Positions 1 through 9,943 of a DNA stretch of 64,000 nt are shown one piece after another. Made by a program: the position numbers and the translations under genes. Source of the stretch: Muscardinus avellanarius (Eukaryota; Chordata; Mammalia; Rodentia; Gliridae); contig OY726560.1 in the NCBI GenBank assembly GCA_963383645.1, positions 154,480,488 through 154,544,487 on the forward strand. The letters run 5' to 3'. Within the stretch, counting starts at the first letter, position 1. Every line of letters begins with the position of its first letter. The notes below the pieces were generated by a model. It did not search any database. It had not been told where the DNA came from and was given only the letters and a program-made list of their open reading frames with translations.

Positions 1-487
1 CCTTCCTCCTCTCCTATCTTTCCATTCAAACTTTGCTGATATTTCCCCTCCATTAGTCTTTTCTTTACCTTTTTGAACACAAGGAATATAAGTGCAATGA
101 CTTTTAATGTCCTTGTCTGCTAAGTCTAAGATGTGGGACATTTTCTGGTTGGTTTTTATTGATTAAATTTTCTTTTCATTTTGGACCCTATTTTTTTATG
201 CCTGGTAGTTTTTGGCTGGGTACTAGAATTATAAATTTTAGTGCTGGGTGTTTTTGAATTTTTATAATTTGTTGTTTGTTCTGGGATGTAGCTAAGAATT
301 AACTTGGTCCCAATGGGTATTGATCTTGAGATTTTTAAAATTCAAAACAGGAGAAGCATTTAGGCTATGGACTAACTATTCCTCACTATGGAGGCAAGAC
401 GCTATTGAATGCGCTCCCACTGGTCTATGAATTATGAGTTTTCAGTATGGTTATTAGGAATAAGCGCAATTTTATTTATTTTATTTT
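1..487. repeat. Ancient interspersed repeat, first part
   Basis: This AT-rich stretch has no usable reading frame. Phrases such as TGCCTGGTAGTTTTTGG near 200 and GAGGCAAGACGCTATTGAATG-like text near 390 resemble an old, widely dispersed mammalian repeat, probably L1-related. The repeat appears to continue beyond the SINE at 488-692. The class is from memory and unverified. Confidence 0.35.
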
Positions 488-692
488 TTGTGGTACTGAG
501 GATGGAACCTAGGAACATTCTACCTCTGAACTACAACCCCAGCCCTATTTGTTATTCTTTATTTTGAAACAGGATCTCACTTGGTTGTAAAGGGCCTCAC
601 CAAATATTAGCTGAGGCTGTCTGTGAACCTTGATCCTCCTGTCTCAGCCTCTCAAATGCTGAGATCATAAGTGTGCACCACCACGCCTGGCT
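488..692 (-). repeat. B1-dID dimeric SINE
   Basis: Read on the minus strand, this has the 7SL-like left half (CCAGGCGTGGTGGTGCACAC), a middle A-rich linker and the ID-like right half ending in the GTTCC/CAGTACC region. The A-tail lies at the left, in T-rich sequence around 466-490. It splits the ancient repeat on either side. Such dimers are transcribed by RNA polymerase III and mobilised by L1 enzymes. This copy is diverged and carries no gene. Confidence 0.85.
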
Positions 693-1144
693 CATAAGCT
701 CTATTCTTAATTCTGTGAGGAATCTGAGTCCTGTTCCCTGTAATTATTAGGGGAGGTCTATTTCCAGGTTTAGCTAATTTCCTGAAACACATGAACTGAT
801 CACTACTTAGCTGAATACTCCTTGGAGACTCTTTGGATGTCTGGAATTCTTTCTCTATTACACTCTGTCCCATGAACTCTGCCTATATTGCTTTCTCCAA
901 GCTGTCAACATCATCTCCTCAACAAAGGGAGTCTACTAAACTCTTCCTGGGGCTGACCTCCCTTTGTTGAGGCCTCGAGAGTACTTCAGGATTGGTTTTC
1001 AGACAGCAAATTGACAAAATTGTATGCTTCATTTCATTTGTTTCATATTACTTAGAAATAATCACTTCCCCTAATGTATAAAATCTTGAAAACCAGTGTC
1101 TTGAAATTTCTTACCAATTGCAGCTTTTTAAAAAAGTTATTTTA
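693..1144. repeat. Ancient interspersed repeat, continuation, then unique sequence
   Basis: Sequence to about 1010 appears to be the other part of the old repeat interrupted by the SINE. From 1010 to 1144 nothing is recognisable. No credible coding potential is seen. Confidence 0.3.
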
Positions 1145-1297
1145 TATTGAAGTGTAAACACAGTGCCTGTGACATTATGTCTTGGTTGGAAGCAAAAGAT
1201 TCACCACAAGAGAATTAAGTTAAAAATCAACAACAAACATATTTGGGAAATACTCATATATTTGGAAGTTGAACCACATACTTTAAATAACCTATGG
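1145..1297 (+). repeat. L1 ORF2 fragment, 5' segment
   Basis: The text AAAAATCAACAACAAACATATTTGGGAAATAC followed by a GAACCACATACTTTAAATAA-like stretch matches the L1 ORF2 region that normally continues with AATAACCATGGGTCAAAGAAG-type sequence. That continuation is found at 3449 onward, after the composite element. This is therefore one L1 copy split by an insertion. Stops in all frames show it is dead. Confidence 0.7.
1284..1297. repeat. Target-site duplication, left copy (composite element 1)
   Basis: TAAATAACCTATGG (14 bp) occurs here and again perfectly at 3449-3462, bracketing the composite retroelement. Removing the interval restores a continuous L1 ORF2 reading. A perfect 14-bp duplication next to an A-rich 3' end is the signature of L1-machinery insertion. 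Confidence 0.9.
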
Positions 1298-1302
1298 TGG
1301 GG

Positions 1303-1545
1303 GGGTCCCAGGCGGGGGTTGCGCGCGGGGCACGCCAGTCGGGGCCCGGGTTGCGGGACTCTGGGCCCCGGGCCGGACCGCGCATAGCACGCCAGACCCC
1401 TGGAGAACCAGGCCTAGTACCCTGGGTCCCGGGCGGGGGTCACACGGGGCACGCCAGCTGGGGCCTGGGTCGTGGGACTCTGGGCCCCAGGCAGAGTAGT
1501 GCGGAGCACGCTGGACCCATGGGGAAACCGACCGGGTCACAGTGC
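1303..1545 (+). repeat. Two tandem GC-rich monomers (5' module of composite element)
   Basis: GGGTCCC[A/G]GGCGGGGGT begins at 1303 and recurs at 1424, giving a period of about 121 bp. Shared landmarks in both monomers are GGGGCACGCCAG, GGGACTCTGGGCCCC and AGCACGC. The block is CpG-rich against an AT-rich background, so it forms a small CpG-island-like promoter candidate. Tandem 5' monomers are also how rodent L1 promoters are built. Derivation from a sciurid L1 5' UTR is possible but unproven. Confidence 0.7.
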
Positions 1546-1849
1546 TACTGAGTGCCTGATCCCACTACCTCCTCAAACCACATATATTGTCTTCTCTTAT
1601 TAAAAAAAAAAAAAAGGAAAAAAAAAGAAAAAGAAAAAAATATCGGAGAGGAGTTAAGAAAGCATTGGCGGATGCCAGGACACTGGAGATACAGACAAAA
1701 CTTATCCAAATGCACTGGAACTTATGGAAAACTTCCCCGTGAAGGAGGACTGCTGTTTCTCTATATTGTTAATAATCTTGGACATCACCTGTAAGGAGAG
1801 AGTTTAGCGGAGACCAAGGAGAAAGGCGGTGTTGAAAGCGGTCTCCACG

Positions 1850-1957
1850 ATGGCGGTGGAGACTTGTATTCAGGAGAAGCAGAAACTGGATCCTACCAAC
1901 CTTATGTTTTTGGATAAATTACACCAAATGTCGAATGCTACCTTCACGCATGCTTAG
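1850..1957 (+). other. Short ORF in the middle module of the composite element, host-transcript-like
   Basis: A 35-codon frame starts MAVETCIQEKQKLDPTNL and stops at TAG 1955. The start sits in CCACGATGG, a good initiation context preceded by a GGCGGTGTTGAAAGCGG leader reminiscent of a housekeeping-gene 5' UTR. A change of frame just before the stop gives a further open run beginning LGTLDNIQSEKRAWEGFEM, to a TAG at about 2053. I do not recognise the parent protein. This may be a captured exon, as known for some SVA subfamilies, or chance. No function is claimed. Confidence 0.35.
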
Positions 1958-2169
1958 GAACACTGGACAACATTCAGAGTGAAAAAAGAGCCTGGGAAGG
2001 ATTTGAAATGGTGGAGGCAGTGGCAATGGCAGTGGCCAGTACTCAGGGGAGGTAGAGATCTTTTGCATTACACCTGGAACCTTTGAAATAATAACCCCAG
2101 AGGCAGAATGTTACCACTACGCACCCTCAAGAACATGGGACAATTGGTTGGGCAAAGAGAGTGCTTGGA

Positions 2170-3050
2170 TTGGAGCCTGCTGAGGGGTGAGGCAGGCAAC
2201 AGACACAGCAAAGCTGGGATTGGAGCCTGCCATGAGGCAAGGCCGGTGCTGGGGCCAGTGAGGCTGTCATCGGAGCCTGCCGTGAGGCAAGGCCGCTACT
2301 GAGGCCTCTGAGGCCTGGATCAGAGCCTGCTGAGGGATTAGGCCGGTGCCAGGGCCAGCGGCCAGCATCGGAGCCTTCCGTGAGGCAAGGCCACTACTGA
2401 AGCCTCCGAGGCCAGGATTGGAGCCTGCCGAGGGGTTAGGCCGGTGCTGGGGCCAGCAAGGCTGGCATTGGAGCCTGCTGTGAGGCAAGGCTGGTGCTGG
2501 GGCCTCTGAGGCCAGGATAAGAGACAGCCGAGGGGTTAGGCCAGTGCCGGGGCCAATGGCTGGCATCAGAGCCTGCCGTGAGGCAAGGCCACTACTGGGG
2601 CCTCCAAGGCTGGGATCAGAGCCTGCCAAGGGGTTAGGCCAATGCCAGGGCCAGCGGCCAGCATCGAAGCCTGCCGTGAGGCAAGTCCGATGTTGGGACC
2701 TCTGAGGCCGGAATAAGAACCTGCCGAGGGGTTAGGCTGGTGCCGGGGCCAATGGCTGGCATTGGAGCCTGACAGGAGGCAAGGCCGTTACTGGGGCCTC
2801 TGAGGCTGGGATTGGAGCCTGCCGAGGGGTTAGGCCGGTGCTGGGGCCAGCGAGGCCAGGATCGGAGCCTGACTTGAGGCTAGGCCGGTTCTAGGGCCTC
2901 CGAGGCCGAGATTGGAGCCTGCCGAGGGGTTAGGCCGGTGCCAGGGCCAGTGAGACCAGAATCAGGGCCTCCCATGAGGCAAGGCCGCTGCTTGAGCCAG
3001 CGAGGTCTGGATCAGTCCACCGTGTAGCCAGGCCACTACTGGGGCCGTCA
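2170..3050 (+). repeat. VNTR / minisatellite of about 50-bp units inside composite element
   Basis: The phrase GGAGCCTGC recurs at close to 50-bp spacing (2172, 2222, 2272, 2322, 2370, 2420, 2470 and on). Units alternate between a GAGGGGTTAGGCCGGTGC type and a GTGAGGCAAGGCCGCTACTG type, making a 100-bp higher-order unit. About 17 units are present. GC content is high. Reading frames here on either strand, including the 120-codon minus frame at 2267-2629, are products of the repeat. Confidence 0.9.
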
Positions 3051-3448
3051 AGAGTGGGATCAGTACTTGCAATGCGGCATGCACAGAGAAATATCGCAGA
3101 AAATAAAAACCAGATGCTTCCCCTAATCAGCAATAACTAGGAGGAAAGGGGCAACAGGAAGAGGTCGAGCTATAGAAAGGGCCCTATAGTGAAGCAATTA
3201 AGGTGACCAATCAGAGGGTATGGAATAGGAGAGGATGGAGCCTCTTTAAAACGCAGGAGGTACATAAACAAATGTATCAAAGTTAATCACCAAACAAGCA
3301 TGGGATGGAGGGAGGGTGAGGGAATGGGATGGGGGCTGGATGAGGGCTAATTGGATGATGTGTGCTTGTATATCCTCTCAAGTCTTGTACTCCAATTTGA
3401 TTGATATATGACTACAATGCACCAATTAAAAAAATTAATAATAAAAAA
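3050..3448 (+). repeat. Unique 3' module of composite element (LTR- or L1-3'UTR-like)
   Basis: After the VNTR comes non-repetitive sequence with GACCAATCAGAG (CCAAT box) near 3207 and CCTCTTTAAAACGCAGG (TATA-like) near 3241. A G-rich purine stretch (GGGATGGAGGGAGGGTGAGG) near 3302 follows, then TGCACCAATTAAAAAAA. The same module is at about 34240-34626, differing by eye at only a few percent of positions. CCAAT plus TATA suggests an LTR origin, while the purine tract suggests an L1 3' UTR. A mixture is possible. Confidence 0.7.
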
Positions 3449-3462
3449 TAAATAACCTATGG
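3449..3462. repeat. Target-site duplication, right copy (composite element 1)
   Basis: TAAATAACCTATGG, a perfect match to 1284-1297. It directly follows the A-rich tail. Confidence 0.9.
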
Positions 3463-5210
3463 GTAAAAAAATAAGAGACATTATACAACATTTCAAATTG
3501 ATTAAAAATGAAAATTTGTGGGAGAAAACTATACAAATTTGTGGGAAAAAGCTAACATTGTGATTTGAAAAACATTGTTTTATATATTTTTATTAGAGAA
3601 AACTTTTTTTTTGGTGGTGGTACTGGGTTCCCTGTTTCCAAAATTAAAAAACTATAAAATAGGTCTGGGAGTGTAGCCCGGAGGTAGAAGGGCTTCTAGG
3701 AACCCCAGTACCACCAAAAAAAAAATGTACAGGGAACATCAAACTTAACTGTGCAAATATAATTTTTTTTACTAACATCAGGAAAGAGGAAGAATATCTT
3801 AACACTTTTATTGACACTTTTACTGGAGGTGATAGCCAGTACATTAGCCTAAACAAATAAAATAAAAGGCAGAATAGAATGGAGAATGTAAAAAAATTTT
3901 TTGTTTAAAGGCAACATGATTGTCTAGGCAGAAAGTACTAAGAAGGATTTTTTTAAACATGATTAATAATAATAAGTGAGTTGAGCATAATCATTGGGTA
4001 TAGAATTGATATAAAAATAATAGATTTTTTCTGAAACAGGCAAAATTAATTGGAGATTAGAGTTAAAATCATGCTGCAACTTAAAGTACTACTAAAAGCA
4101 TGAAATATATTAAGATAAATTTAATAGCTATACCAGATAGCCCTACTGGAAACCATGAAACTGTGATGAGAGAAATTAAAGAAGAGCTAAAGAAACAGAG
4201 AGATATACCATGTTCATGAATAGAAAAACTTCTATTTCTAAACGGTCATTTTCCCCAAATTGGCCTATAGATTAAATGTTATCACAATCATTATCTTGAC
4301 ATCTTCTTTTGGAAATGGCAATAAAATCATTTGGAAACTATATAAAAATACAAAGGATATAGAATAGTCAAGACAACTCTGGAAAAAAAATGGAGGACTA
4401 ACAAATTCTGAGATTTACTAGAGCTTCAATAGTCAAGCCAGTGTGTATTTTGGCAAAAAAATATAAATATTGATCAGTAGAAGAGGATAGAGTCCAAAAA
4501 TAGGTTTACACACATATGGTCAATTGATTTTTGGCAAAGACTCCAAAGCAGCTCAATGTGCAACCGTTGCTGGAACACCTGGATATCCACACAGGGAAAA
4601 ACATCTCGAATCAACTCTATACCAGGTAAAAAATTAACCCAAATAATGTCATAAACCTAAATCCAGGAGCTAAAACTATAGTGCTCTAGAAGAAGAAAAA
4701 AGGAGAAATGTTAATCACCTTTCTCAGATAGAACACAAATAGCACAAATGTTAAGAGAAAACAGATATTCTGAGCTCCAACAGAATTACAATCTTCCACG
4801 TATTAAAATATAGTAGTAAGACAATGATTTACAGACTAGAAGTAAATGTTTTCAAAACAGATCTGATAAAAAGTATTGACTGCAACCAGAAAATATAAAT
4901 AATTTATAACTCAATATTAAGAAGATAAACAGCCCAATTTTAAAAAAATGTTCAAAATATTTTAGCATATACTTAAAAAGTTTTACAGATGGCAAATAAG
5001 CAAATGAAAATATGTTCAACATTATTAGTCATTAGGGAAATGCAAATTAAATTAAAATACTACTATATAAATAGAAAAATAGCTAAAATTATAGAGCTTG
5101 GCAACACCAAGTGAAAGCAAAGATATGGAACAATTGGCTGTCTAATGCCTGCATGGTTCATGGTATCGCCACTTTGGAAAGTAGTGTGACAGTTTCTTTG
5201 GAAATTAAGA
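3463..5210 (+). repeat. L1 ORF2 to 3' region, central segment (interrupted at 3606-3727)
   Basis: The L1 continues with AAAATTTGTGGGA-type sequence near 3510. It then has the CAATTGATTTTTGGCAAAGAC region near 4520, the GGAACACCTGGATATCCACAC region near 4570, and the GCAAATGAAAATATGTTCAAC region near 5000. All lie in normal L1 order on the + strand. Many stops and indels show this is an inactive, old copy. Confidence 0.75.
3606..3727 (+). repeat. SINE (second subfamily) with inverted 5' tip
   Basis: 3630-3727 reads CCCTGTTTCC...TAGGTCTGGGAGTGTAGCCC...CCCAGTACCACC plus A-tail, the 3' part of the subfamily also seen at 17083, 21412 and 56288. Immediately upstream, 3606-3628 reads T-run GGTGGTGGTACTGGG, the reverse complement of the element's own 3' end. 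This looks like a 5'-inverted (twin-priming-like) insertion and could fold as a short hairpin. Confidence 0.6.
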
Positions 5211-5428
5211 AGCCAGCCGTGGTGGCGCATGCTTGTAATCCCAGCATTTGGGAGGCTGAGACAGGAGGATCATGGTTCACGGACAGCCTCAGCTACTTAG
5301 TGAGGCCCTCTGCAACTCAGTGAGACCCTGTTTCAAAATAAAGAATAAAAAAAAATAGGGCTGGGGGTGTAGCTTGGAGGTAGAATGCCCCTGGGTTCCA
5401 TCCCCAGTACCGCAAAAAAAAAAATAAA
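5211..5428 (+). repeat. B1-dID dimeric SINE with target-site duplication
   Basis: Full-length dimer: left half AGCCAGCCGTGGTGGCGCAT, right half GGGCTGGGGGTGTAGCTTGG, then A-tail. Flanks GAAATTAAG (5201-5209) and GAAAATTAAG (5429-5438) are the duplication, differing by one base. It is inserted in the L1 and therefore younger than it. Confidence 0.92.
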
Positions 5429-5962
5429 GAAAATTAAGGATTCATGTAATATATGACCCAGTCACTCCACTCTTTAACTAAGGAAGATAAAAACATGCCC
5501 ATGCAAAGACCCATATAAAATGTTTATAATGACCTTATTCATAGTATCCCTGACTTAGGAAACAAACCAAAGTCCACCAACTTGAGTGAATGAACAAACT
5601 GTAGCATGTCCAGACATTGGAATACTACTCAGAAATAAAAATGAATGGATTTCTGATATGAGCAATGTAACTTTTTCACTGTGCCCAGTGAAAAAGTTAG
5701 ATGCAAAGCAATGCACAGTGTGTGATTCTGTTTATGTGGAATACTTTCAAAGGAGACGGTAGCAACAGAAATGAGATCATGGTTGCTAGGGCCTGGTTAA
5801 GATACAAGGGCTTGGCTACAAAGGAGCATTGGGGAGCTTTTCCACTGCTCTTGTTTATGGTGGTCCTACTAGTGCAACCATTGGTCAAACTCATTAAATT
5901 ATACCTTTAAAACTGATAAATCTTATTGCACACAATTATACCTCAATAAAGCTGACAAAGAT
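5429..5962 (+). repeat. L1 3' end (ORF2 end and 3' UTR)
   Basis: Text includes GGAATACTACTCAGAAATAA near 5620 and the terminal AATTATACCTCAATAAAGCTGAC at 5936-5958. Both are hallmarks of the 3' end of old mammalian L1. AATAAAG near the end is its polyadenylation signal. Confidence 0.85.
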
Positions 5963-6353
5963 ATAGGACAGGCATGCAGCATGTGGTCTCCATGGTTTCT
6001 GTACTCTGTGGGGCTCTAATCCCTGGAGAGAGGAGTTGGGGAGGACTGGGTCATGGAGTGAGATGGAGAGCACCTTTTACAGGTGCTGCACCTGTAGAAA
6101 CAGCTCCCACTCCGGAGGCACGAAGGCGCTGACCTAAATCTTCATTAGTCCCTAACCAGTCTTTTTAGCTTTGCTTTTCTAGTCTACCCTCCCCCATGAA
6201 AGTTCAATATGGGTGTCCTCTAGAATTATTTATGTTCCATACATACGGGTATGTTTTATATAGAAAAAGTTGTAAGGTAGTTCCTTCAATCAAAACTAAT
6301 GTTTACCTACTTCTGATTGTTTTTTTCTTTTTTCCTATTAAGAATCCACTGAG
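5963..6353. other. Unique intergenic sequence
   Basis: No gene, repeat or structured element was recognised. Short frames here lack support. Confidence 0.5.
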
Positions 6354-6554
6354 AAGCCGGGTATGGTGGTGCACACTTGCAATCTCAGCATTTGGAAGGC
6401 TGAGACAGGAGGACTGCAGTTCACAGACAGTCTCAGCTACTTAGTGAGGCCCTTTGCAACTCAGTGAGACCCTGTTTCAAAGTAAAGAATAAAAAAAATA
6501 GGGCTCGAGGTGTAGCTTGGAAGTAGAACGCCCCTGGGTTCCATGGTTCCATCC

Positions 6555-6559
<5 letters not shown>
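6354..6559 (+). repeat. B1-dID dimeric SINE
   Basis: Left half AGCCGGGTATGGTGGTGCAC, right half GGGCTCGAGGTGTAGCTTGG. The right half has an internal duplication (GGGTTCCATGGTTCCATCCC). Its tail has become the adjacent (AC)n repeat. Confidence 0.88.
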
Positions 6560-6607
<48 letters not shown>

Positions 6608-6621
6608 ACACACACACACAG
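6560..6621. repeat. (AC)n microsatellite at SINE tail
   Basis: About 62 bp of nearly pure AC dinucleotide with one CCA interruption. It sits where the A-tail of the preceding SINE should be. Cysteine/valine-rich or threonine/histidine-rich frames here are artefacts. Confidence 0.95.
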
Positions 6622-9600
6622 AAAACCAACAACCAAAGGTCAGATTTTTATTTCACCCCGATGTTGGGCAGGTTTGTCTTTTTTCTTTCCCTCCCTTTAT
6701 TGAAATAGCTAGTAGTACAAAGGCAAGTGTGAGCTGACTGATTCCCGAGGGCAAAGTTCTAGGCTGCCCCCCCCCACTTCCAGGCTAGCGGGCAGTGGGC
6801 TGGGAGTGTTGAGTGAGTGATGGACTCAGGCACCCAGGTGAGATGGTGCTGGGCCTTTGGGGCAGGATGCTGAGCACCTCACAGGGACCAGCATCTGGGC
6901 CTCCATCAACGCACAGGCTACACCACGTGTGTCAGGAGGCTGGGTGCCGGGAGAGGCACACCCAAAGCTGCTCACTGGGCCATACCGCCTCCTCTTCCTG
7001 GCAGAGCATCTTTTTATCTATGAATGAGGTTCCTTGGCATCCCCTTTCCCTATAGAAAAGCTAGGGGAGGGGCCAGAAAGTGTTTCTAATTTGGGGAGAA
7101 ATGCTTATTTTCCCTTTCTCCTGGGTTTGGGAAGAGCAGAAGGAAAAGTTGCTTTCAAGAAATTCACTCAAAGGCACAGATATAAATATGAAAATATTTG
7201 TAGGCACATATTGAGGGAGGTGCCAGTGGGGCTGCCTGCCAGCTCCCAGGCACTTTCCAATCTAGAAATGGTCCCAATTCACAGGGGTGGATGCCCAGGG
7301 TTTCTGGGATCTGTGATTTTGTACTCACGGCCATCAGTGATTGGTCCAAGTATAGACATTTGACCCAAGTCAGAATGATCAAATTCCCTGGATCAACAAT
7401 CTGAAACTTGGTGCCACAAGACATGCGAGGTCTTCCAAGAGGTCTCTGGAATAAGGCCACCTTCATGACCACATTCTAGGCAAGACTCAAGGTCATTTCA
7501 TTGAGGCCCCACAACTGCCCTGGGTCTCACTGGGTGCTCAGAGCCACATCTCTGGTCCCTGAACGTCACCAGCAGCCTCCCAATAAATTCCAAAGAAGCA
7601 AGTGGCCAGGCCTGACCACATCCACTGGCCAGATGGTGCCACGGCGGCTCCGCATGCAGGGACAGCTGGCCTGTGCAGTGCCGGGTCATCAGTGCAGCTG
7701 TGCGCACTCAACAAACACAAGAAACTCAACGTGGAAGCTGGGCTCAGGTGACATTTACGGGATGTAGACACACCACATAGACACACCGCACACCCTCCTC
7801 ACCTTATGTGACATCTCAAAGTCCTCTTTCTGTATTGGGCTTTTAAAATCCCAGGAAGTTGTCTGAGGGAAATGAACCCCTAGAACCTCTCTTTCCTTCA
7901 TCCCCAGCAGCCCCCGAGGTGGAGTTGCAAAGATGGCTGGTACTTTAGCTGCAGTCTCCAGGTGACATGGTACCTGTGCTCCTCCTCAGCTTCCCTGGTG
8001 CCTGGGAACAGACCGCAGCAGGGAGACACACAGGGACATCTTGCCTGCTGCAGCTGGGGGATGAGGGGACTTGTCATCGCCATCCGGGCCACCCTCTGGG
8101 GAGCATGGGAGCTCCTGGCCCCTGGTCCCCTGATCTTTCCGCTCAGGCCTCCTAGCCCCCAGCCTCCACCTTCCTTGGGCACCACACTGGGGAGATGGAT
8201 TGTAATGAAAGGGTGCTTGCATGGCTGGGGACATGTGAGCACGATACCAACTGCCACATCCCACCGGGGCCTCCCTGGGCTGGAGGTGGCAGTGTAGCTG
8301 GCCCTTCACCCTGTGAGTCAGCAGGGTGTGTGGGGGGAGAGGGGGGGTCTCTGCCTCCACTTCAGCTCCTCTCCTGAGTGCCTACTACTCCACGGAACTT
8401 GACATGTGAACGTTCTAAAATATGCCCCTCGTCATCCCAAATGCCCGATTGTTATTCCATTCTTTGTCGAGAGGGTCTGTGCTGTGGCTGTTGTTGTTTA
8501 AAACAAAACTACAGCATGAAGGAGGTGCGGGGCAGCTGGCTTACCTTGGACGCGTTTGTTTTTTCCTCTGGTCAGATAAATTGAGAGTCACAGGCTGTCT
8601 CAAAGTGGGGCTGGGCAGGTTTAGGATCTGCTGGAACACACCCTAAAAGCCATCGGGGGCTGAACAAGTGGGTAGAACATAAAGAATGGCGTCAGCTACA
8701 GACTGGTGCATGTGTGTCTGCATGCATGTATGTGTGTGTGTATTCAGTGCAACACAGATGGCTTGTCCACCCCAGGGTGGGTCCCTCTGGTTGTTCCATA
8801 GTCAGATACAGCCTCAGATACCTCATTTCATAATTAACAACAAGGCCAGGGCAGCCCTGAACCCCACATCTCACCCCACATCATCAGACAAAGTGGGGCC
8901 TCCCTGTCCTCAGTTGGCCAATGGCCCCTCCGTAGGTCTCAGTTCTGCCGGCCTGGCCACCATACTGATGCTGGTGGACACTACGTGCTGTGTCTGCCCA
9001 CCCTCCTACCCAACATGATCTCCCAAAAGCAAAACCTGGGGCCTGAGGATAGAACATGAGAAGCTGGAGCTGAGACGGTCCTCTGATGTCCTGGAAACCA
9101 CCTTACTTCCCAAGCTGGGGTCACCCCCAGACTCACACCAGACAGCCTGGTGGCCATGCGAGGGGCACAAGACTTTGTAACTGAGGAGGTCTTCTCACAC
9201 GCAGTGTCATCTTAAAGTTCAGGGAACCTAGACTCCCAGAGCAGAGCCCTGATTTACAGAGGCAGGGGGTCAGCCTCAGACAAGGACGCTGCTGCGCTGG
9301 GGCTGAGAGGTCGCAGGATGTGAGAGTCTCGGCATGGAGGCCCATGCCGGCACCTCTGTGGCCTCCCTCACCAGGCCCTTACCTGGTTGCTCTCGCCAGG
9401 CATGTGAGTTTTCTGTTGCTGTGAAACAAGTCACTAAACACCGAGTGGCTTAGAACACGGCCTGCGAGTGCCATGTTCTGTGGGTCACAGTACAGGCCTG
9501 GCATGGGCGGCTTTCTGCTCCAGGTCTCAGGAAGCTGCGGCCAAGCTGCGGCCAAGCTGCCAGCCAGCTGTGTGCTCATCTGGGGCCCAGCACCTCCCAG

Positions 9601-9737
9601 GCCGCCTGGGCTGTTGGAGACGGTTTCTCTGCAAGGCCATTTCATGAGCTATGGCTCCCTCATTGGCTCATGTCACCATTGACAAGCCTCGAGTTGCTCG
9701 CACAGGGGCATGTTACGACTGATCCATGGGCTCACTT
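6622..9737. other. Unique, moderately GC-rich intergenic sequence
   Basis: Many short overlapping frames occur on both strands (for example 7898-8360), but none shows domains or splice structure. Around 7330-7480 there is text resembling an old repeat (ATTGGTCCAAGTATAGACAT). Around 9405-9560 another old repeat is suggested by TTTTCTGTTGCTGTGAAACA. A short TG/CATG run lies at 8706-8744. No gene is supported. Confidence 0.5.
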
Positions 9738-9943
9738 ACTTTTAATTAATTAGTTAATTAATTTTGGTGCTGGAAATTGCACTCAGGGGCTTACCTCTGA
9801 GCTATGCCCCCAGCCCTTATATTTTTCTTTTTTTTAATTTTGAAAAAGTGTCTAAGTTGTAGCAGTTAGCCTCCAACCTGCAATCCCCCTCTCTCAGCCT
9901 CCCAAGGACTGGGATTACAGGTGTGCGCCACCATACCTGGCTT
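9738..9943 (-). repeat. B1-dID dimeric SINE
   Basis: On the minus strand: CCAGGTATGGTGGCGCACAC left half, GGGCTGGGGGCATAGCTCAG right half. Its tail is the (TTAA)-like stretch 9740-9763. Confidence 0.88.

Larger units (their letters stand above)
1298..3448 (+). mobile_element. SVA-like composite non-autonomous retroelement, full-length-looking copy
   Basis: This is a 2151-bp insertion into an L1 with perfect 14-bp flanking duplications. Modules in order are: two GC-rich monomers (about 1303-1545); an A-rich stretch (1601-1640); a middle segment with ATGGCGGTGGAG at 1850 (about 1641-2165); a VNTR of about 50-bp units (2170-3050); and a unique 3' module with CCAAT, TTTAAAA and a G-rich purine tract (3050-3420), ending in a short A-rich tail. 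No protein of its own is encoded, so it must use enzymes from elsewhere, presumably L1. The architecture recalls primate SVA/LAVA elements, but the sequence is not recognisably theirs. A second copy lies at 33999-34626. Whether it is catalogued in repeat libraries cannot be told here. Confidence 0.8.

Noticed and set aside
2170..3050. Regularly spaced repeats considered as a CRISPR-like array
   Set aside because: Units are contiguous with no unique spacers, in mammalian DNA inside a retroelement. It is a minisatellite.
1145..5962. Possible functional L1 reverse transcriptase gene
   Set aside because: Only fragments of ORF2 with stops and frameshifts, broken by insertions. No intact frame over 100 codons.
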